Shown here: positions 1 through 9,125 of the stretch, one piece after another
Position numbering within the stretch: the stretch's first letter is position 1
Layout of the letters: every line of letters begins with the position of its first letter
DNA from: Klebsiella terrigena
GTDB taxonomy: Bacteria; Pseudomonadota; Gammaproteobacteria; Enterobacterales; Enterobacteriaceae
Direction: 5' to 3'
Length of the DNA stretch: 64,000 nt
Assembly (NCBI RefSeq): GCF_006539725.1
Contig: NZ_BJNO01000019.1
Location: forward strand, 57,436-121,435
Notes under the pieces: generated by a model
What the model saw: the letters and a program-made list of their open reading frames with translations, nothing else
Databases searched by the model: none
Told to the model about the DNA's origin: nothing
Position numbers and translations under genes: made by a program

Positions 1-57
1 GATATTCGCTGGGAAACCGTGACCTGTTTCCCGCTGATTAAAACACTGCAATGTTAG
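1..57 (+). CDS. 3' end of an unidentified gene cut by the window edge
   Basis: Frame 1 is open from the first base to a TAG at 55-57, giving an 18-residue tail ending IKTLQC. Too little is present to name it. It could also be a chance open frame, since no start is visible. Confidence 0.3.
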   Translation, partial: DIRWETVTCFPLIKTLQC

Positions 58-93
58 TAATTCCTCCACCAACTGAGAGAACAATTTTGAACT

Positions 94-321
94 TCTGCTT
101 TTCGCTCAGGCTGTGTGAAAACCCTAGTCCAAAACTGATGTGAGCGTGTCTACGCAAAATCTGAAATTAATCGACCGGTTAGTAGAGCCGAATTTTACGT
201 ATGAGCGCGGTTTTCAGCTCTGTTTTTGGCAGTTTCAGCGGCCAAAAAAGTTTTCACACAGCCTGCGCTCTCAGCAGACCTTCAGCGTCACGTATTTGTC
301 TGCTGTGTGCCATAAGCGGAC
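94..321. repeat. Intergenic hairpin repeat, copy 1 (interrupted)
   Basis: This is a copy of the repeat found intact at 3264-3326. It shares the CTCTCAGCAGACC segment, the GTCTGCT arm and the terminal AAGCGGACAT. It is split at about 107/266 by the MITE-like insertion. It sits downstream of arsH, which ends at 340 on the minus strand. Confidence 0.6.
108..264. mobile_element. MITE-like insertion with 15-bp terminal inverted repeats
   Basis: The segment starts AGGCTGTGTGAAAAC and ends with its perfect reverse complement, GTTTTCACACAGCCT. CGCTC occurs directly before it (103-107) and again at 266-270, consistent with a 5-bp target duplication. It interrupts a repeat whose intact form exists at 3264-3326, so the empty site can be read off directly. 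At 157 bp it has no room for a transposase and must be moved in trans. The parent insertion sequence was not identified. Confidence 0.65.
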
Positions 322-339
322 ATTTTGAACTACCTAACG

Positions 340-1038
340 TTATATTTTCTCCTGATTGACGCGTGACGAAAGTTCCTGATGGCTCTCTTTTCGTTCGCTG
401 TAGCGATCGGCAAGGTAACTGCTTTGCCCCTTGAACAGGAGAGTGATTTTAAATAACTCCTCGGCGACATCGACAATGCGGTCATACCAGGACGAAGGTT
501 TCATTCGCCCGTTTTCATCGAATTCCTGCCAGGCTTTAGCGACTGAAGACTGGTTAGGAATAGTGAACATCCTCATCCAGCGGCCAAGAATTCGCATCTG
601 GTTCACCGCATTAAAAGACTGCGAGCCGCCACATACCTGCATTACAGCGAGAGTTTTGCCTTGAGAAGGGCGGACCGCGCCTTCGCTTAACGGGATCCAG
701 TCGATCTGGGCCTTCATCACCGCACTCATTGCCCCATGCCGCTCAGGAGAGCTCCACACCATTCCATCACACCATCTGACCAGTCCGCGCAGCTCTATGA
801 CTTTTGGGTGTGTATCCGGAGCATCATCCGGCAGGGGTAAACCTGAAGGATTAAACAGCCTGACTTCCGCCCCCATCGCCGTCAGCAGGCGACCCGCCTC
901 TTCTGCTGCAAAACGACTGTACGAACGCTCTCTTACCGAGCCATACAGAATCAGAATGCGTGGAGATTCATTGAGCTGTAGGTGCTCAGCAATCTTTTTA
1001 TCGAAACAATCAGCGTTCAGTGCAGGAAAGTGTTCCAT
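340..1038 (-). CDS. arsH: ArsH, NADPH-dependent FMN reductase of arsenic resistance
   Basis: The 232-residue product matches the ArsH family, which are flavoproteins linked to resistance to organoarsenicals and arsenite and able to oxidise trivalent organoarsenicals. The flavodoxin-like fold begins near residue 28 with [15 protein letters not shown], the FMN phosphate-binding loop. [20 protein letters not shown] is the typical central motif. The gene diverges from arsR, with the ArsR-type palindrome at 1080-1097 between them, so it probably shares arsenite-inducible control. A good Shine-Dalgarno (GGAGGA) precedes the ATG. The MITE-interrupted repeat lies just beyond its stop. Confidence 0.93.
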   Translation of the reverse strand: MEHFPALNADCFDKKIAEHLQLNESPRILILYGSVRERSYSRFAAEEAGRLLTAMGAEVRLFNPSGLPLPDDAPDTHPKVIELRGLVRWCDGMVWSSPERHGAMSAVMKAQIDWIPLSEGAVRPSQGKTLAVMQVCGGSQSFNAVNQMRILGRWMRMFTIPNQSSVAKAWQEFDENGRMKPSSWYDRIVDVAEELFKITLLFKGQSSYLADRYSERKESHQELSSRVNQEKI

Positions 1039-1079
1039 TATTTCTCCTCCGGGATATTACGGTGATTTCAAAGCTAATG

Positions 1080-1097
1080 CATATGGTTTACCATATG
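1080..1097. promoter_or_regulatory. Probable ArsR operator between arsH and arsR
   Basis: CATATGG-TTTA-CCATATG is a perfect 7-bp inverted repeat centred in the arsH/arsR divergent gap. Its place and symmetry fit the dimeric repressor ArsR. A degenerate copy of the same length occurs upstream of arsB at 1459-1476. Confidence 0.6.
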
Positions 1098-1124
1098 TAT
1101 ATTCTGAAGGGAACGGAGTAATCA

Positions 1125-1445
1125 ATGCTACAGCCTGTTCAGCTTTTTAAAATCCTGTCGGATGAAACACGTCTCGCCATTGTCATGCTTCTCCGGGAGT
1201 CCGGCGAACTATGCGTATGCGATATATGTGCGGTCACTACTGAGTCACAGCCCAAAATATCTCGCCATATGGCTATTCTGCGTGAAGCAGAGTTAGTGCT
1301 TGACCGCCGGGAAGGCAAATGGATTCACTACCGTCTGTCTCCCCACATGCCAGCGTGGGCGGCTGAGACGATCACGACGACCTGGCAATGTATGAGAGAA
1401 GATGTGGGTGAATGGCTGTCAAAATCAGCCTGTACATCATGCTGA
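1125..1445 (+). CDS. arsR: ArsR, arsenite-responsive repressor
   Basis: A 106-residue winged-helix repressor of the ArsR/SmtB family. The metalloid-binding motif ELCVCDIC has cysteines at 30, 32 and 35, as in the E. coli-type ArsR. The DNA-recognition helix lies around SQPKISRHMAILREAEL. It should release DNA when As(III) or Sb(III) binds, inducing arsRBC and probably the divergent arsH. The ATG at 1125 has GGAG about 8 bases upstream. It is followed after 45 bp by arsB. Confidence 0.95.
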   Translation: MLQPVQLFKILSDETRLAIVMLLRESGELCVCDICAVTTESQPKISRHMAILREAELVLDRREGKWIHYRLSPHMPAWAAETITTTWQCMREDVGEWLSKSACTSC

Positions 1446-1458
1446 GAATTTTTCATCA

Positions 1459-1476
1459 CATATACATAACCATATG
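1459..1476. promoter_or_regulatory. Degenerate second ArsR-type site before arsB
   Basis: CATATACATAACCATATG has the same length and right half-site as the palindrome at 1080-1097 but an imperfect left half. It lies in the 45-bp arsR-arsB gap. It may be a weak internal operator or chance similarity. Confidence 0.3.
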
Positions 1477-1490
1477 CAAAGGAACCTGAA

Positions 1491-2780
1491 ATGATTTTGG
1501 CAGGGAGTATATTTATACTGACGCTGGTCCTGGTCATCTGGCAGCCCAGAGGTCTAAGCATCGGTTGGAGTGCAAGTATCGGAGCAGTGTTGGCGCTGGG
1601 AACGGGAGTTATCCACATTCATGATATCCCTGTAGTCTGGAACATCGTCTGGAACGCAACAGCGGCATTCATTGCGGTGATCATCATCAGCCTGCTGCTC
1701 GATGAGTCCGGTTTCTTTGAATGGGCCGCGCTGCATGTTTCCAGATGGGGTAACGGGCACGGCCGCCTGCTGTTTACCTGGATAGTACTGCTTGGCGCAG
1801 CTGTTGCTGCTCTGTTTGCTAACGACGGTGCCGCGCTGATACTGACGCCAATTGTGATTGCAATGCTGCTCGCACTGGGGTTCAGCCAGGCGACGACGCT
1901 GGCTTTTGTTATGGCTGCGGGATTTATTGCCGATACCGCCAGCCTGCCGCTGATAGTTTCCAACCTGGTGAATATTGTCTCGGCGGATTTCTTCGATCTG
2001 GGCTTTACGCAGTACGCCTCCGTGATGGTCCCTGTGAACCTTGCGGCCATCGCTGCAACGCTGGTCATGCTCCATCTCTTCTTCCGCCGCGATATTCCGG
2101 CCAGATATGACGTTTCACTGCTCAAAACGCCTGCCAGCGCGATTAAAGATCCAGCGACGTTCAGGGCGGGCTGGGTTGTTTTACTGTTCTTGCTGACCGG
2201 TTTCTTTGTTCTGGAGCCGCTGGGGATCCCTGTAAGTGCGATAGCAGCAGTTGGGGCTGCGGTGCTTTTCGTGGTAGCAAAGCGTGGTCATGCCATAAAT
2301 ACCGGGAAAGTGCTGCGCGGTGCGCCCTGGCAGATAGTGATTTTCTCGCTGGGTATGTATCTGGTCGTCTACGGCCTGCGTAACGCTGGACTGACTGAGT
2401 CTCTTTCAGCCGTACTCAATATGCTGGCAGACAAAGGTTTATGGGCTGCTACGTTCGGTACCGGCTTCCTGACTGCGTTCCTGGCGTCTGTGATGAACAA
2501 TATGCCGACGGTACTCATTGGCGCATTGTCTATAGACGGGAGCACTGCGTCCGGCATAGCCAGAGAGGCGATGATTTATGCCAATGTGATTGGCTGCGAT
2601 TTAGGTCCTAAAATCACCCCGATAGGCAGTCTGGCAACCCTGTTATGGCTTCATGTGTTGGCACAGAAAAACATGACCATCACCTGGGGGTATTACTTCC
2701 GCACGGGCATAATCATGACTCTGCCCGTGCTGTTTGTCACTCTGGCCGCGCTGGCGTTACGGCTCTCCGTCACTTTGTAA
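1491..2780 (+). CDS. arsB: ArsB, arsenite efflux membrane protein
   Basis: The 429-residue polytopic inner-membrane protein has the length and hydrophobic pattern of ArsB (about 12 membrane segments). It exports As(OH)3/Sb(OH)3 using the proton gradient; an ArsA ATPase could energise it but none is present here. Recognisable ArsB stretches are [19 protein letters not shown] near residues 106-124 and [20 protein letters not shown] near 364-383. Second gene of arsRBC; its stop is 12 bp from arsC. Confidence 0.95.
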   Translation: MILAGSIFILTLVLVIWQPRGLSIGWSASIGAVLALGTGVIHIHDIPVVWNIVWNATAAFIAVIIISLLLDESGFFEWAALHVSRWGNGHGRLLFTWIVLLGAAVAALFANDGAALILTPIVIAMLLALGFSQATTLAFVMAAGFIADTASLPLIVSNLVNIVSADFFDLGFTQYASVMVPVNLAAIAATLVMLHLFFRRDIPARYDVSLLKTPASAIKDPATFRAGWVVLLFLLTGFFVLEPLGIPVSAIAAVGAAVLFVVAKRGHAINTGKVLRGAPWQIVIFSLGMYLVVYGLRNAGLTESLSAVLNMLADKGLWAATFGTGFLTAFLASVMNNMPTVLIGALSIDGSTASGIAREAMIYANVIGCDLGPKITPIGSLATLLWLHVLAQKNMTITWGYYFRTGIIMTLPVLFVTLAALALRLSVTL

Positions 2781-2792
2781 TGAGATACAGAT

Positions 2793-3218
2793 ATGAGCAA
2801 CATTACCATCTATCACAATCCGGCCTGTGGGACCTCACGTAACACGCTGGAGATGATCCGTAACAGCGGTAACGAACCAACCATTATTTATTATCTCGAT
2901 ACTCCCCCGACTCGTGATGAACTTATCAAACTGATTTCAGATATGGGTATTGGAGTACGTGCATTGCTGCGTAAGAACGTCGAACCCTATGAGCAGTTGG
3001 GTCTTGATGAAGAGAAATTTAGTGATGAGCAGTTGATTGATTTCATGCTTCAACACCCGATCCTGATTAATCGGCCGGTAGTCGTTACGCCGCTTGGCAC
3101 TCGTCTTTGCCGCCCTTCAGAAATAGTGTTGGATATTCTACCGGAAGGTCAGAAAGGAGTGTTTACCAAAGAGGATGGCGAGAAAGTCATTGACGAAATG
3201 GGGAAACGGGTTAAGTAA
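2793..3218 (+). CDS. arsC: ArsC, glutaredoxin-coupled arsenate reductase
   Basis: The 141-residue protein starts with ITIYHNPACGTSRNTL, placing the catalytic cysteine at position 12 as in the R773/E. coli ArsC class, which reduces As(V) to As(III) with glutathione and glutaredoxin. The downstream LINRPVVVTPLGTRLCRPSE region carries the conserved arginines that bind the arsenate. Last gene of the operon; it supplies arsenite to ArsB. An intergenic hairpin repeat begins 46 bp past the stop and could help terminate or stabilise the transcript. Confidence 0.95.
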   Translation: MSNITIYHNPACGTSRNTLEMIRNSGNEPTIIYYLDTPPTRDELIKLISDMGIGVRALLRKNVEPYEQLGLDEEKFSDEQLIDFMLQHPILINRPVVVTPLGTRLCRPSEIVLDILPEGQKGVFTKEDGEKVIDEMGKRVK

Positions 3219-3263
3219 TCTGCCCACTTCAAAATATCGGACGCCTGTTAATGCTTTGCGGGC

Positions 3264-3326
3264 GTCCGCTTTTCGCTCTCAGCAGACCTTCAGCGTCACG
3301 TGTTTGTCTGCTGGTCAGGAGCGGAC
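3264..3326. repeat. Intergenic hairpin repeat, copy 2 (intact)
   Basis: Outer arms GTCCGC (3264-3269) and GCGGAC (3321-3326) enclose inner arms AGCAGAC (3281-3287) and GTCTGCT (3306-3312). This is the uninterrupted reference copy for the family also seen at 94-321, 7970-8032 and 10289-10353. Confidence 0.6.
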
Positions 3327-3451
3327 GTCACCAACAATTGAGTGTGCTACTCATAAGGGAGCAGATCAGACGAACTCAAAAATAGTTGTCGGGACCCTTA
3401 GCGAGCATGCGGATAGGATGCATTTCAGATGCATTTCTGTTTCAGGGAAGC

Positions 3452-4549
3452 TTAATCCACGTGATACGTGGGATAATCTATATAACCTGCATCTCGCCCG
3501 GTATAGAACGTATCCTTATCAGGAATAGCTATCGGCCACCCATTTTTCATGCGTTTAACGAGATCAGGATTGGCTATGAAAGGACGCCCAAATGCGATTA
3601 AGTCGGCATAACCTTCTCTGAGTGCCAGTTCTGCACGCTCCTGTGTATAGCTGCCCGCGACGATGAGGGTACCTTCGTAGGCCTCGCGAAACTTTGTCAG
3701 AAAGCCAGCAGGAATGGCCTGAGCTCCCAGAGATTCCTGATCGCTCAAATGCACATATGCGAGATGTCGACGACGCAGTTCGATACCCAAAGATAACCAG
3801 GTATCCTGCTCATCATCAAAGCCATGCATATCCTGCAGGCGGCCAAAGGGTGCAATACGGATACCTGTCAGATGACTCCCGATGGCTGCAGAGACGGCAT
3901 CCACCGTTTCCAGCGTAAACCGCAGGCGATTAGCAATATTACCGCCATAGCGGTCTGTCCTGTCGTTAAGTCCACCATTGATAAATTGCTCGAAGATGTA
4001 GCCGTTAGCCGCGTGGATCTCCACACCGTCAAAACCCGCCTCGATAGCATTTTTAGCCGCCCGAACGAAATCCTGTGTCACCCGCGGGACTTCATCCGTT
4101 GCTAATGCGCGGGGCTGGCTGTGAAATACGCGTACAGACTGACAGTTATCACCGGGAATGTGAGTGGTGCAGCCTTCTGCAACGCGTGAGACGGAGCTGA
4201 CCGGTGCCTGCCCATCAGGCTGGTGAGCAATGTGAGAGGAACGACCTACGTGCCAAAGCTGGATGAATATTCTCCCACCTTGCGCATGTACTGCCTCAGT
4301 CACCTTTTTCCAGCCCTCTATCTGTTCGTCAGTGTAAATTCCCGGCGTGTAAGCCTGTCCACGGCCTTCCATTGAAACAGGTGAACCTTCGGAAACAATT
4401 AAACCTGCTGTTGCGCGCTGGCGATAGTAGGTGACCATACTGTCAGTGGGAACATGGTCATAGGCCCGCGATCGGGTCATTGGTGCCATAACGACACGAT
4501 TATTAAGCTTTATTCCATTCATTGTATAGATATTCAGTAACTCGCTCAT
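3452..4549 (-). CDS. Old-yellow-enzyme family NADH:flavin oxidoreductase (NemA-like)
   Basis: A TIM-barrel FMN enzyme of 365 residues, the usual length of NemA/OYE proteins, which reduce the C=C bond of activated alkenes, maleimides and nitro compounds with NAD(P)H. Visible marks are NNRVVMAPMTRSRA at the N-terminus, FIQLWHVGRSSH, the HxxN-type substrate motif EIHAANGYIFEQFINGGLN and the C-terminal phosphate-binding GYADLIAFGRPFIANPDL. The ATG at 4549 has AGGAG upstream and gives the family N-terminus; a longer frame to 4591 lacks support. It diverges from a LysR gene, the likely regulator. Confidence 0.9.
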   Translation of the reverse strand: MSELLNIYTMNGIKLNNRVVMAPMTRSRAYDHVPTDSMVTYYRQRATAGLIVSEGSPVSMEGRGQAYTPGIYTDEQIEGWKKVTEAVHAQGGRIFIQLWHVGRSSHIAHQPDGQAPVSSVSRVAEGCTTHIPGDNCQSVRVFHSQPRALATDEVPRVTQDFVRAAKNAIEAGFDGVEIHAANGYIFEQFINGGLNDRTDRYGGNIANRLRFTLETVDAVSAAIGSHLTGIRIAPFGRLQDMHGFDDEQDTWLSLGIELRRRHLAYVHLSDQESLGAQAIPAGFLTKFREAYEGTLIVAGSYTQERAELALREGYADLIAFGRPFIANPDLVKRMKNGWPIAIPDKDTFYTGRDAGYIDYPTYHVD

Positions 4550-4668
4550 TCTGTCTCCTGAAGCCATTTCATGGTAAAAATCTGTTAGCAACGATCTTAT
4601 CCTTATTTGAAGGCCATGATTACCTGGGCAAAAAGACCCTCAGTGTTGAGATAAAGGAACCAATATTT

Positions 4669-5598
4669 GTGACGGCACAACTCAATGGCGTACAGGAATT
4701 TACTGAAGTCGTCAGAAAAGGCAGTTTCGTTGCTGCAGCTGAGGGTTTAGGCGTGACGCGTTCTGCACTCAGCAAAAGCATCAAGCGTCTGGAAATTCGG
4801 CTGGGGGTTCGCTTACTCAACCGCAGTACGCGAAGCCTGTCGCTGACACCGGAAGGTGAGATCTATTTCAATCGCTGCACTGTTGCTCTGGATATGATTT
4901 CAGATGCCGAAAGCAGAATAGAGGCGGGGATAGTCGAGCCGTCTGGACTGATGCGGCTGACGGTTCCCGTGGCCTTTGGGCACCTTTTCATTATGCCCTT
5001 ACTCAATATCATGGCGTTAAAATACCGGGCCCTGAATATCGAAGTTGATTTCAGCGATCGGGTTCGCGACCCCGCGACAGACGGCTTTGACCTTGCACTG
5101 AGGCTTGGCCCCCTGCCTGACTCAGGTGATTTGGTTGCCACCCGCCTGGGCGAGCAAAGGCTTATCATTTGTGCCTCAGCGGGCTATCTGGAACGAGCAG
5201 GCATCCCCATTGATCTTCGTGAGCTTTCATCACACAGATGCATTTCAGGGTTACCATCAGACGGGCAAACTTACTGGCTAATCCGGGGCAAAGAGGGGCA
5301 CGTTGTAAGACATGTTGTTTCCTCAGCCTACCGTTTTAATAATGGTCAAGCCATGCTGGAAGCGGCTATCGCAGGATGTGGGGTGACGCAACTTCCGGAC
5401 TGGTTATGCGGTGATGCCATCAAAAAGGGGCAGCTTCGTGCAATTCTACCCACCTTTCAGGCACCGCCCACCCCCATTTCTGCAATGTGGCCCAGGACTC
5501 ACACGGTGCTTCCTAAAGTGAGAGCCTTGATTGAAGAACTGAAAAAAGAGTTGCCGGCACTGTTAACGAGCGCGCAGCGTTCATCTGTTACGAGATAA
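4669..5598 (+). CDS. LysR-family transcriptional regulator
   Basis: A 309-residue LysR protein. The N-terminal winged helix-turn-helix is QEFTEVVRKGSFVAAAEGL followed by RSALSKSIKRLEIRLGVRLL, then the substrate-binding domain. The GTG at 4669 is preferred: it gives normal family length and has AAGGA upstream, whereas the open frame reaches back to 4522 into the oxidoreductase coding region. It is divergent from the OYE-type reductase, so it probably controls that gene and itself; the inducer is unknown. It resembles the LysR proteins at 7017 and 13373. Confidence 0.88.
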   Translation: MTAQLNGVQEFTEVVRKGSFVAAAEGLGVTRSALSKSIKRLEIRLGVRLLNRSTRSLSLTPEGEIYFNRCTVALDMISDAESRIEAGIVEPSGLMRLTVPVAFGHLFIMPLLNIMALKYRALNIEVDFSDRVRDPATDGFDLALRLGPLPDSGDLVATRLGEQRLIICASAGYLERAGIPIDLRELSSHRCISGLPSDGQTYWLIRGKEGHVVRHVVSSAYRFNNGQAMLEAAIAGCGVTQLPDWLCGDAIKKGQLRAILPTFQAPPTPISAMWPRTHTVLPKVRALIEELKKELPALLTSAQRSSVTR

Positions 5599-5739
5599 TG
5601 AGATATCAGTGCCTGATACACCAGCGACCGCAAGCCTGCCAGAATTATATTCGCTCAAGCATATTGACCAATGATTGTGAGCGTCTGTTTCCATTCTTGC
5701 CCGGTAATGAGCACCGTAGATTTCGCCCCCCTGAGTCAT
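5581..5739 (-). CDS. Possible 52-residue protein with a strong ribosome-binding site
   Basis: An ATG at 5739 is preceded by CCAGGAGAAAACGT, a near-ideal Shine-Dalgarno at good spacing, and opens a 52-codon frame starting MTQGGEIYGAHYRARMETD. It converges on and overlaps the end of the LysR gene by 18 bp. No family is recognised. It may be the 5' remnant of a larger gene, because the signal is better than such a short frame normally has. Confidence 0.35.
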   Translation of the reverse strand: MTQGGEIYGAHYRARMETDAHNHWSICLSEYNSGRLAVAGVSGTDISLSRNR

Positions 5740-5920
5740 ACGTTTTCTCCTGGATAATCCGGCCTATTATCAGGAAGGCCGACTGGTTAACCTTCAAGCG
5801 GCATAATAATAAAGCCGAAGGTCAGGCGGCCCAGGCGGAATACGCGCTTATATGCGCTATGTGAGGCAAGATCCGGCGGATAAGTGAGTTGTATCTGTAA
5901 ATGGGGGATTTTCACTCCTG

Positions 5921-5949
5921 ACGGGCGCAGTCAGTCGCGCCCGTTATTT
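5921..5949. terminator. Rho-independent terminator of the esterase / LysR interval
   Basis: ACGGGCGC (5921-5928) pairs with GCGCCCGT (5937-5944) and is followed by TATTTA. It lies between convergent genes and may work in both directions. Apart from this and the small frame at 5581-5739, nothing is seen between 5599 and 5965. Confidence 0.5.
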
Positions 5950-5965
5950 AGTTCATCATTGATGA

Positions 5966-6895
5966 TTACTTCGCAGCATCCCGCAGGACCTGCTTCATAA
6001 AGGCGACGGAGCTCTCCAGAGCCTGCACTGCTTCTGGCTGCAGCGTGGAGAAGAAATGCCAGGCGTGGAACATACCCGGCCAAACCTCCAAATTTACGCG
6101 AACCCGGTTATCACCCAGATGAGTTGCGAGCCGCATCGCGTCGCTCAGCATCAGTTCATTCTCGCCAATCTGAACCAGCACCGGCGGCAGACCCGTCACA
6201 TCCGCAAACACCGGTGATGCCATTGGGTGATTAGGTAACGCATCGCCCAGGAAGGTGCGTGCCAGGAAATCCAGGCCGGCCTTGGTGTTCAGAGGATCAA
6301 GACCTTCCCGGTTGGTCATGGAGACGCCCGTATGCTCAAGGTTGGCCCATGGGGAAATGGAAACACCGCCGGCCGGAAGTGGCAGGCCTTTATTACGTGC
6401 AGCTACCATAATGGTAACCACCATTGCTCCGCCCGCAGACTCGCCCGCCAGTAAGATTTTGCTGGCATCAAAGCCCTGTTCAATCAACCACTCATACGCA
6501 CGAACGGTATCGGTAACGGGCGTGGGGAAAGGATACTCCGGTGCCAGACGGTAATCCGGCATGTAAACCCGTGCGCCCAGCATGCTGGCGTAGTTACCAC
6601 CAATACCGTGATAGCCCGCCGGTTCGCCGACAATATAAGCCCCGCCGTGGATGTACATAACGATGGCATCAGTTTCAAGTTTGTCAGGCGTCACCAGCGT
6701 GCCCGGTACGCCCCCCATGTCGACTTCAGTAAAACTGATACCGGAAGGTGCAGGATTTTTAGCCAGCATACGGGTATAGGCGTCACGTACCTCACTCATA
6801 GGCGTTACGGTATCCTCACCCGTAAGGATTGGACCCAGGCCGGCCAGGCTTTCTGACCATTCTTTTACGGCTTGTTTGGTTTGTTGATTCAGCAT
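5966..6895 (-). CDS. Alpha/beta hydrolase of the hormone-sensitive lipase type
   Basis: A 309-residue esterase. The oxyanion-hole motif is HGGAY at 83-87 and the nucleophile elbow is GESAGG with Ser153. The late GMFHAWHFF supplies the catalytic histidine, and the PPVLVQIGENELMLSDA region carries the acid. These are hallmarks of family IV esterases, which act on short-chain esters; there is no signal peptide, so it is cytoplasmic. The start at 6895 gives the normal HSL N-terminus (MLNQQTKQAV). Divergent from the LysR gene at 7017. The substrate cannot be told from sequence. Confidence 0.88.
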   Translation of the reverse strand: MLNQQTKQAVKEWSESLAGLGPILTGEDTVTPMSEVRDAYTRMLAKNPAPSGISFTEVDMGGVPGTLVTPDKLETDAIVMYIHGGAYIVGEPAGYHGIGGNYASMLGARVYMPDYRLAPEYPFPTPVTDTVRAYEWLIEQGFDASKILLAGESAGGAMVVTIMVAARNKGLPLPAGGVSISPWANLEHTGVSMTNREGLDPLNTKAGLDFLARTFLGDALPNHPMASPVFADVTGLPPVLVQIGENELMLSDAMRLATHLGDNRVRVNLEVWPGMFHAWHFFSTLQPEAVQALESSVAFMKQVLRDAAK

Positions 6896-7016
6896 TTTTA
6901 TTCCTGTTTGTATTTGCGTTAAAAAATAACAGGAACCTATAGTATATAAACATTTAGGGAATGTGCTTCCCGTATCAGGGTACGTTAAAGCCCGTATTAA
7001 AGGAGATAAATAAAGC

Positions 7017-7925
7017 ATGGAGATCAACAGCATTGGTGATATCGCCGCATTCGTCGCGGCTGTAAAAGCCGGGAGTTACACCCACGCAGCGGGTTCCCTC
7101 GGGCTCACTCGTTCTGCCATTGGCAAGAGTATTGTCAGGCTCGAAACGCGTATGGGTGTTCGTCTCCTTAACCGTACCACCCGGAGTCTGAGTCTGACTG
7201 ATGAAGGGAGGGTCATGTTCGACCGTTGCCGACAGATACTGGATGACCTGGAAGAGGTCGATGCCGCCATGGCCATGCGCAGGGGGAAACCAACGGGGAC
7301 TCTCCGGCTGAGTGCTCCGCTTTCTTTTGGGCAGCGCCATATCCTTCCCATTCTGGATGTTTATCTGAAAAAGTGGCCGGAACTTCGTGCGGAGGTGTCC
7401 TTTAGCGACAGGTTTGTTGATCTTATTGAAGAAGGCTTTGATATTGCCATTCGCATCGGTGAACCCCGCGATGACTCGCGCATTCTTACCCGAACGATTG
7501 CTTCGCAGCACATTGTCACTTGTGCATCTCCAGAATATTTGTCCTCACGGGGCGTTCCAGAAACGCCCGCAGACTTAACCGGGCATGACACTATTTTTCT
7601 TCTGAGTGCAGAAAAGAGACGCAGCTGGCGGTTTGCGACTCCGGAAGGTACTTTTGTGTATGAAGGACCCGGGCGGCTAAACCTCGACAGTTCGGAAGCC
7701 ATGCGGGCATCGGCAATTTCCGGATTTGGTATCGTTCACTTACCGACCTATTTGCTAGGGGAGGATTTACGTAGTGGTAAGCTGATACCGGTGCTTGAGG
7801 AGTATCCTTTCCCTCCGGAACCTATTCGGCTCATTTATCCCAGTAAACGACATTTATCCCCGCGAATTCGGGCCTTTATTGACCTGCTTGTGGAAAGCTG
7901 GGAGCAAGGTTTACCTTGGGAATAA
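7017..7925 (+). CDS. LysR-family transcriptional regulator
   Basis: A 302-residue LysR regulator whose winged helix reads AAFVAAVKAGSYTHAAGSL, then RSAIGKSIVRLETRMGVRLL. The effector domain is complete to the usual end (LSPRIRAFIDLLVESWEQ). The ATG at 7017 follows AAAGGAG. It is divergent from the esterase gene with 121 bp between them, the standard LysR-target arrangement, so it most likely controls that gene. It is a clear relative of the regulator at 4669, suggesting repeated recruitment of one regulator subfamily in this segment. Confidence 0.88.
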   Translation: MEINSIGDIAAFVAAVKAGSYTHAAGSLGLTRSAIGKSIVRLETRMGVRLLNRTTRSLSLTDEGRVMFDRCRQILDDLEEVDAAMAMRRGKPTGTLRLSAPLSFGQRHILPILDVYLKKWPELRAEVSFSDRFVDLIEEGFDIAIRIGEPRDDSRILTRTIASQHIVTCASPEYLSSRGVPETPADLTGHDTIFLLSAEKRRSWRFATPEGTFVYEGPGRLNLDSSEAMRASAISGFGIVHLPTYLLGEDLRSGKLIPVLEEYPFPPEPIRLIYPSKRHLSPRIRAFIDLLVESWEQGLPWE

Positions 7926-7969
7926 AGTATATCCAAACGCAGTTGTCCGGCTACATTTTCAGGCACAAT

Positions 7970-8032
7970 GTCCGCTCCTCGCTCACAGCGGACCTTTCAT
8001 AACCAGAGGTCCGCTCTGTGCCAGAAGCGGAC
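7970..8032. repeat. Intergenic hairpin repeat, copy 3
   Basis: GTCCGC (7970-7975) and GCGGAC (8027-8032) form the outer arms. AGCGGACC and GGTCCGCT form a strong inner stem. The right end, GTGCCAGAAGCGGAC, is identical to copy 4. It lies between the convergent LysR and AraC genes. Confidence 0.6.
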
Positions 8033-8109
8033 GTTGTATCTTTGCACGCTGCGATAACTTTTTGATAATTTTGCAAACGCATTAAAAAGACAATTATCAG
8101 AGTGGCCTC

Positions 8110-9027
8110 TTAAGTGTTCTTATGCAGATTGCGGTAGCCTCCTGGCGTTCTTCCGGTATGACGTTTGAATGCCAGCGAAAAAGAGGGAACAGATTTATAT
8201 CCGGTTAATCTTGCTATCTCACTAATACTTAAGTGATGTTTCCTGAGTTCAGCGCATGCCAGCTCCATTCGCCATGACGTCAGATAATTCCCGGGCGTTG
8301 AACCGGTAAGCTGGTGAAACCGACTAGCGAACGCACTGCGGGACATGGCTGATTTAGCAGACAGACTTGCCAGCGTCCAGTCTGCAGATGGAGAAGAATG
8401 TATCAGTGACAGTGCGGTTCCTATTTTCCTGTCACCGAGCGCTTTCAGCCAGGATGTCCCTTTCTGATTACCCTCTAAGTATTCCCTCAGCATCTGCACC
8501 AGAACAAGTATTGCCATGCTACTGGCCACAATGTCGTGTCCGGGACGAAGCGCTGATGTTTCATGCGAAAGCAAAGTGATAAGGGCGGTGAGTGCAGGAG
8601 AAGAACTTTCCTCTCGTCGTGAAACCAGAACCGGAGGCAGATGTTTTAAAAGCAGCGGGCTGGAAGCCTCCTCAAATACGAATCTTCCCCCAATCCCCTC
8701 ACTGATAAGTTCTCCCTGGCCGTAGCGGACCACGCCATCCGCTTCACGGTGAGAAGAGAATATCTGCCGTCCGTCACTCACCATCAATGCCGGACTTGAG
8801 CCACAGCAGTAAGCGTCACCCGAGGTCAGAAGATAGAAGTCCCCTTTTTCAAGCAGCAGAGGCTGCATTCCGACCATCCAGAGCCAGAAGTTCCCCTCAA
8901 GCACAGTGCCGAACTTAATGTGTTTATAAGAGGGAAACCGCATTGCCCAGGGGCCACGTGCTTCCATACGGGCCGTAAGAATGGCCTCTACCTTCAGGAG
9001 TGAAAGAATATCAGACAGCGGATCCAT
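8110..9027 (-). CDS. AraC-family regulator with N-terminal cupin domain
   Basis: A 305-residue AraC/XylS regulator. An N-terminal cupin-like effector domain (RFPSYKHIKFGTVLEGNFWLW onward) precedes two C-terminal helix-turn-helix units: WTLASLSAKSAMSRSAFASRF and SISEIARLTGYKSVPSFSLA, the latter followed by FKRHTGRTPGGYR. It is divergent from the aldo/keto reductase gene at 9126, a frequent pairing, and probably controls it. The inducer is unknown. The start at 9027 gives an intact cupin. Confidence 0.88.
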   Translation of the reverse strand: MDPLSDILSLLKVEAILTARMEARGPWAMRFPSYKHIKFGTVLEGNFWLWMVGMQPLLLEKGDFYLLTSGDAYCCGSSPALMVSDGRQIFSSHREADGVVRYGQGELISEGIGGRFVFEEASSPLLLKHLPPVLVSRREESSSPALTALITLLSHETSALRPGHDIVASSMAILVLVQMLREYLEGNQKGTSWLKALGDRKIGTALSLIHSSPSADWTLASLSAKSAMSRSAFASRFHQLTGSTPGNYLTSWRMELACAELRKHHLSISEIARLTGYKSVPSFSLAFKRHTGRTPGGYRNLHKNT

Positions 9028-9125
9028 AACATCCTGGACGAATGAATAATAAAAAAGGGATTTCTATAATAAAAGAAAGCTTTTATCTGCGTCATTATCA
9101 TTTGGAGCTTAACGGAGAAAACCAA

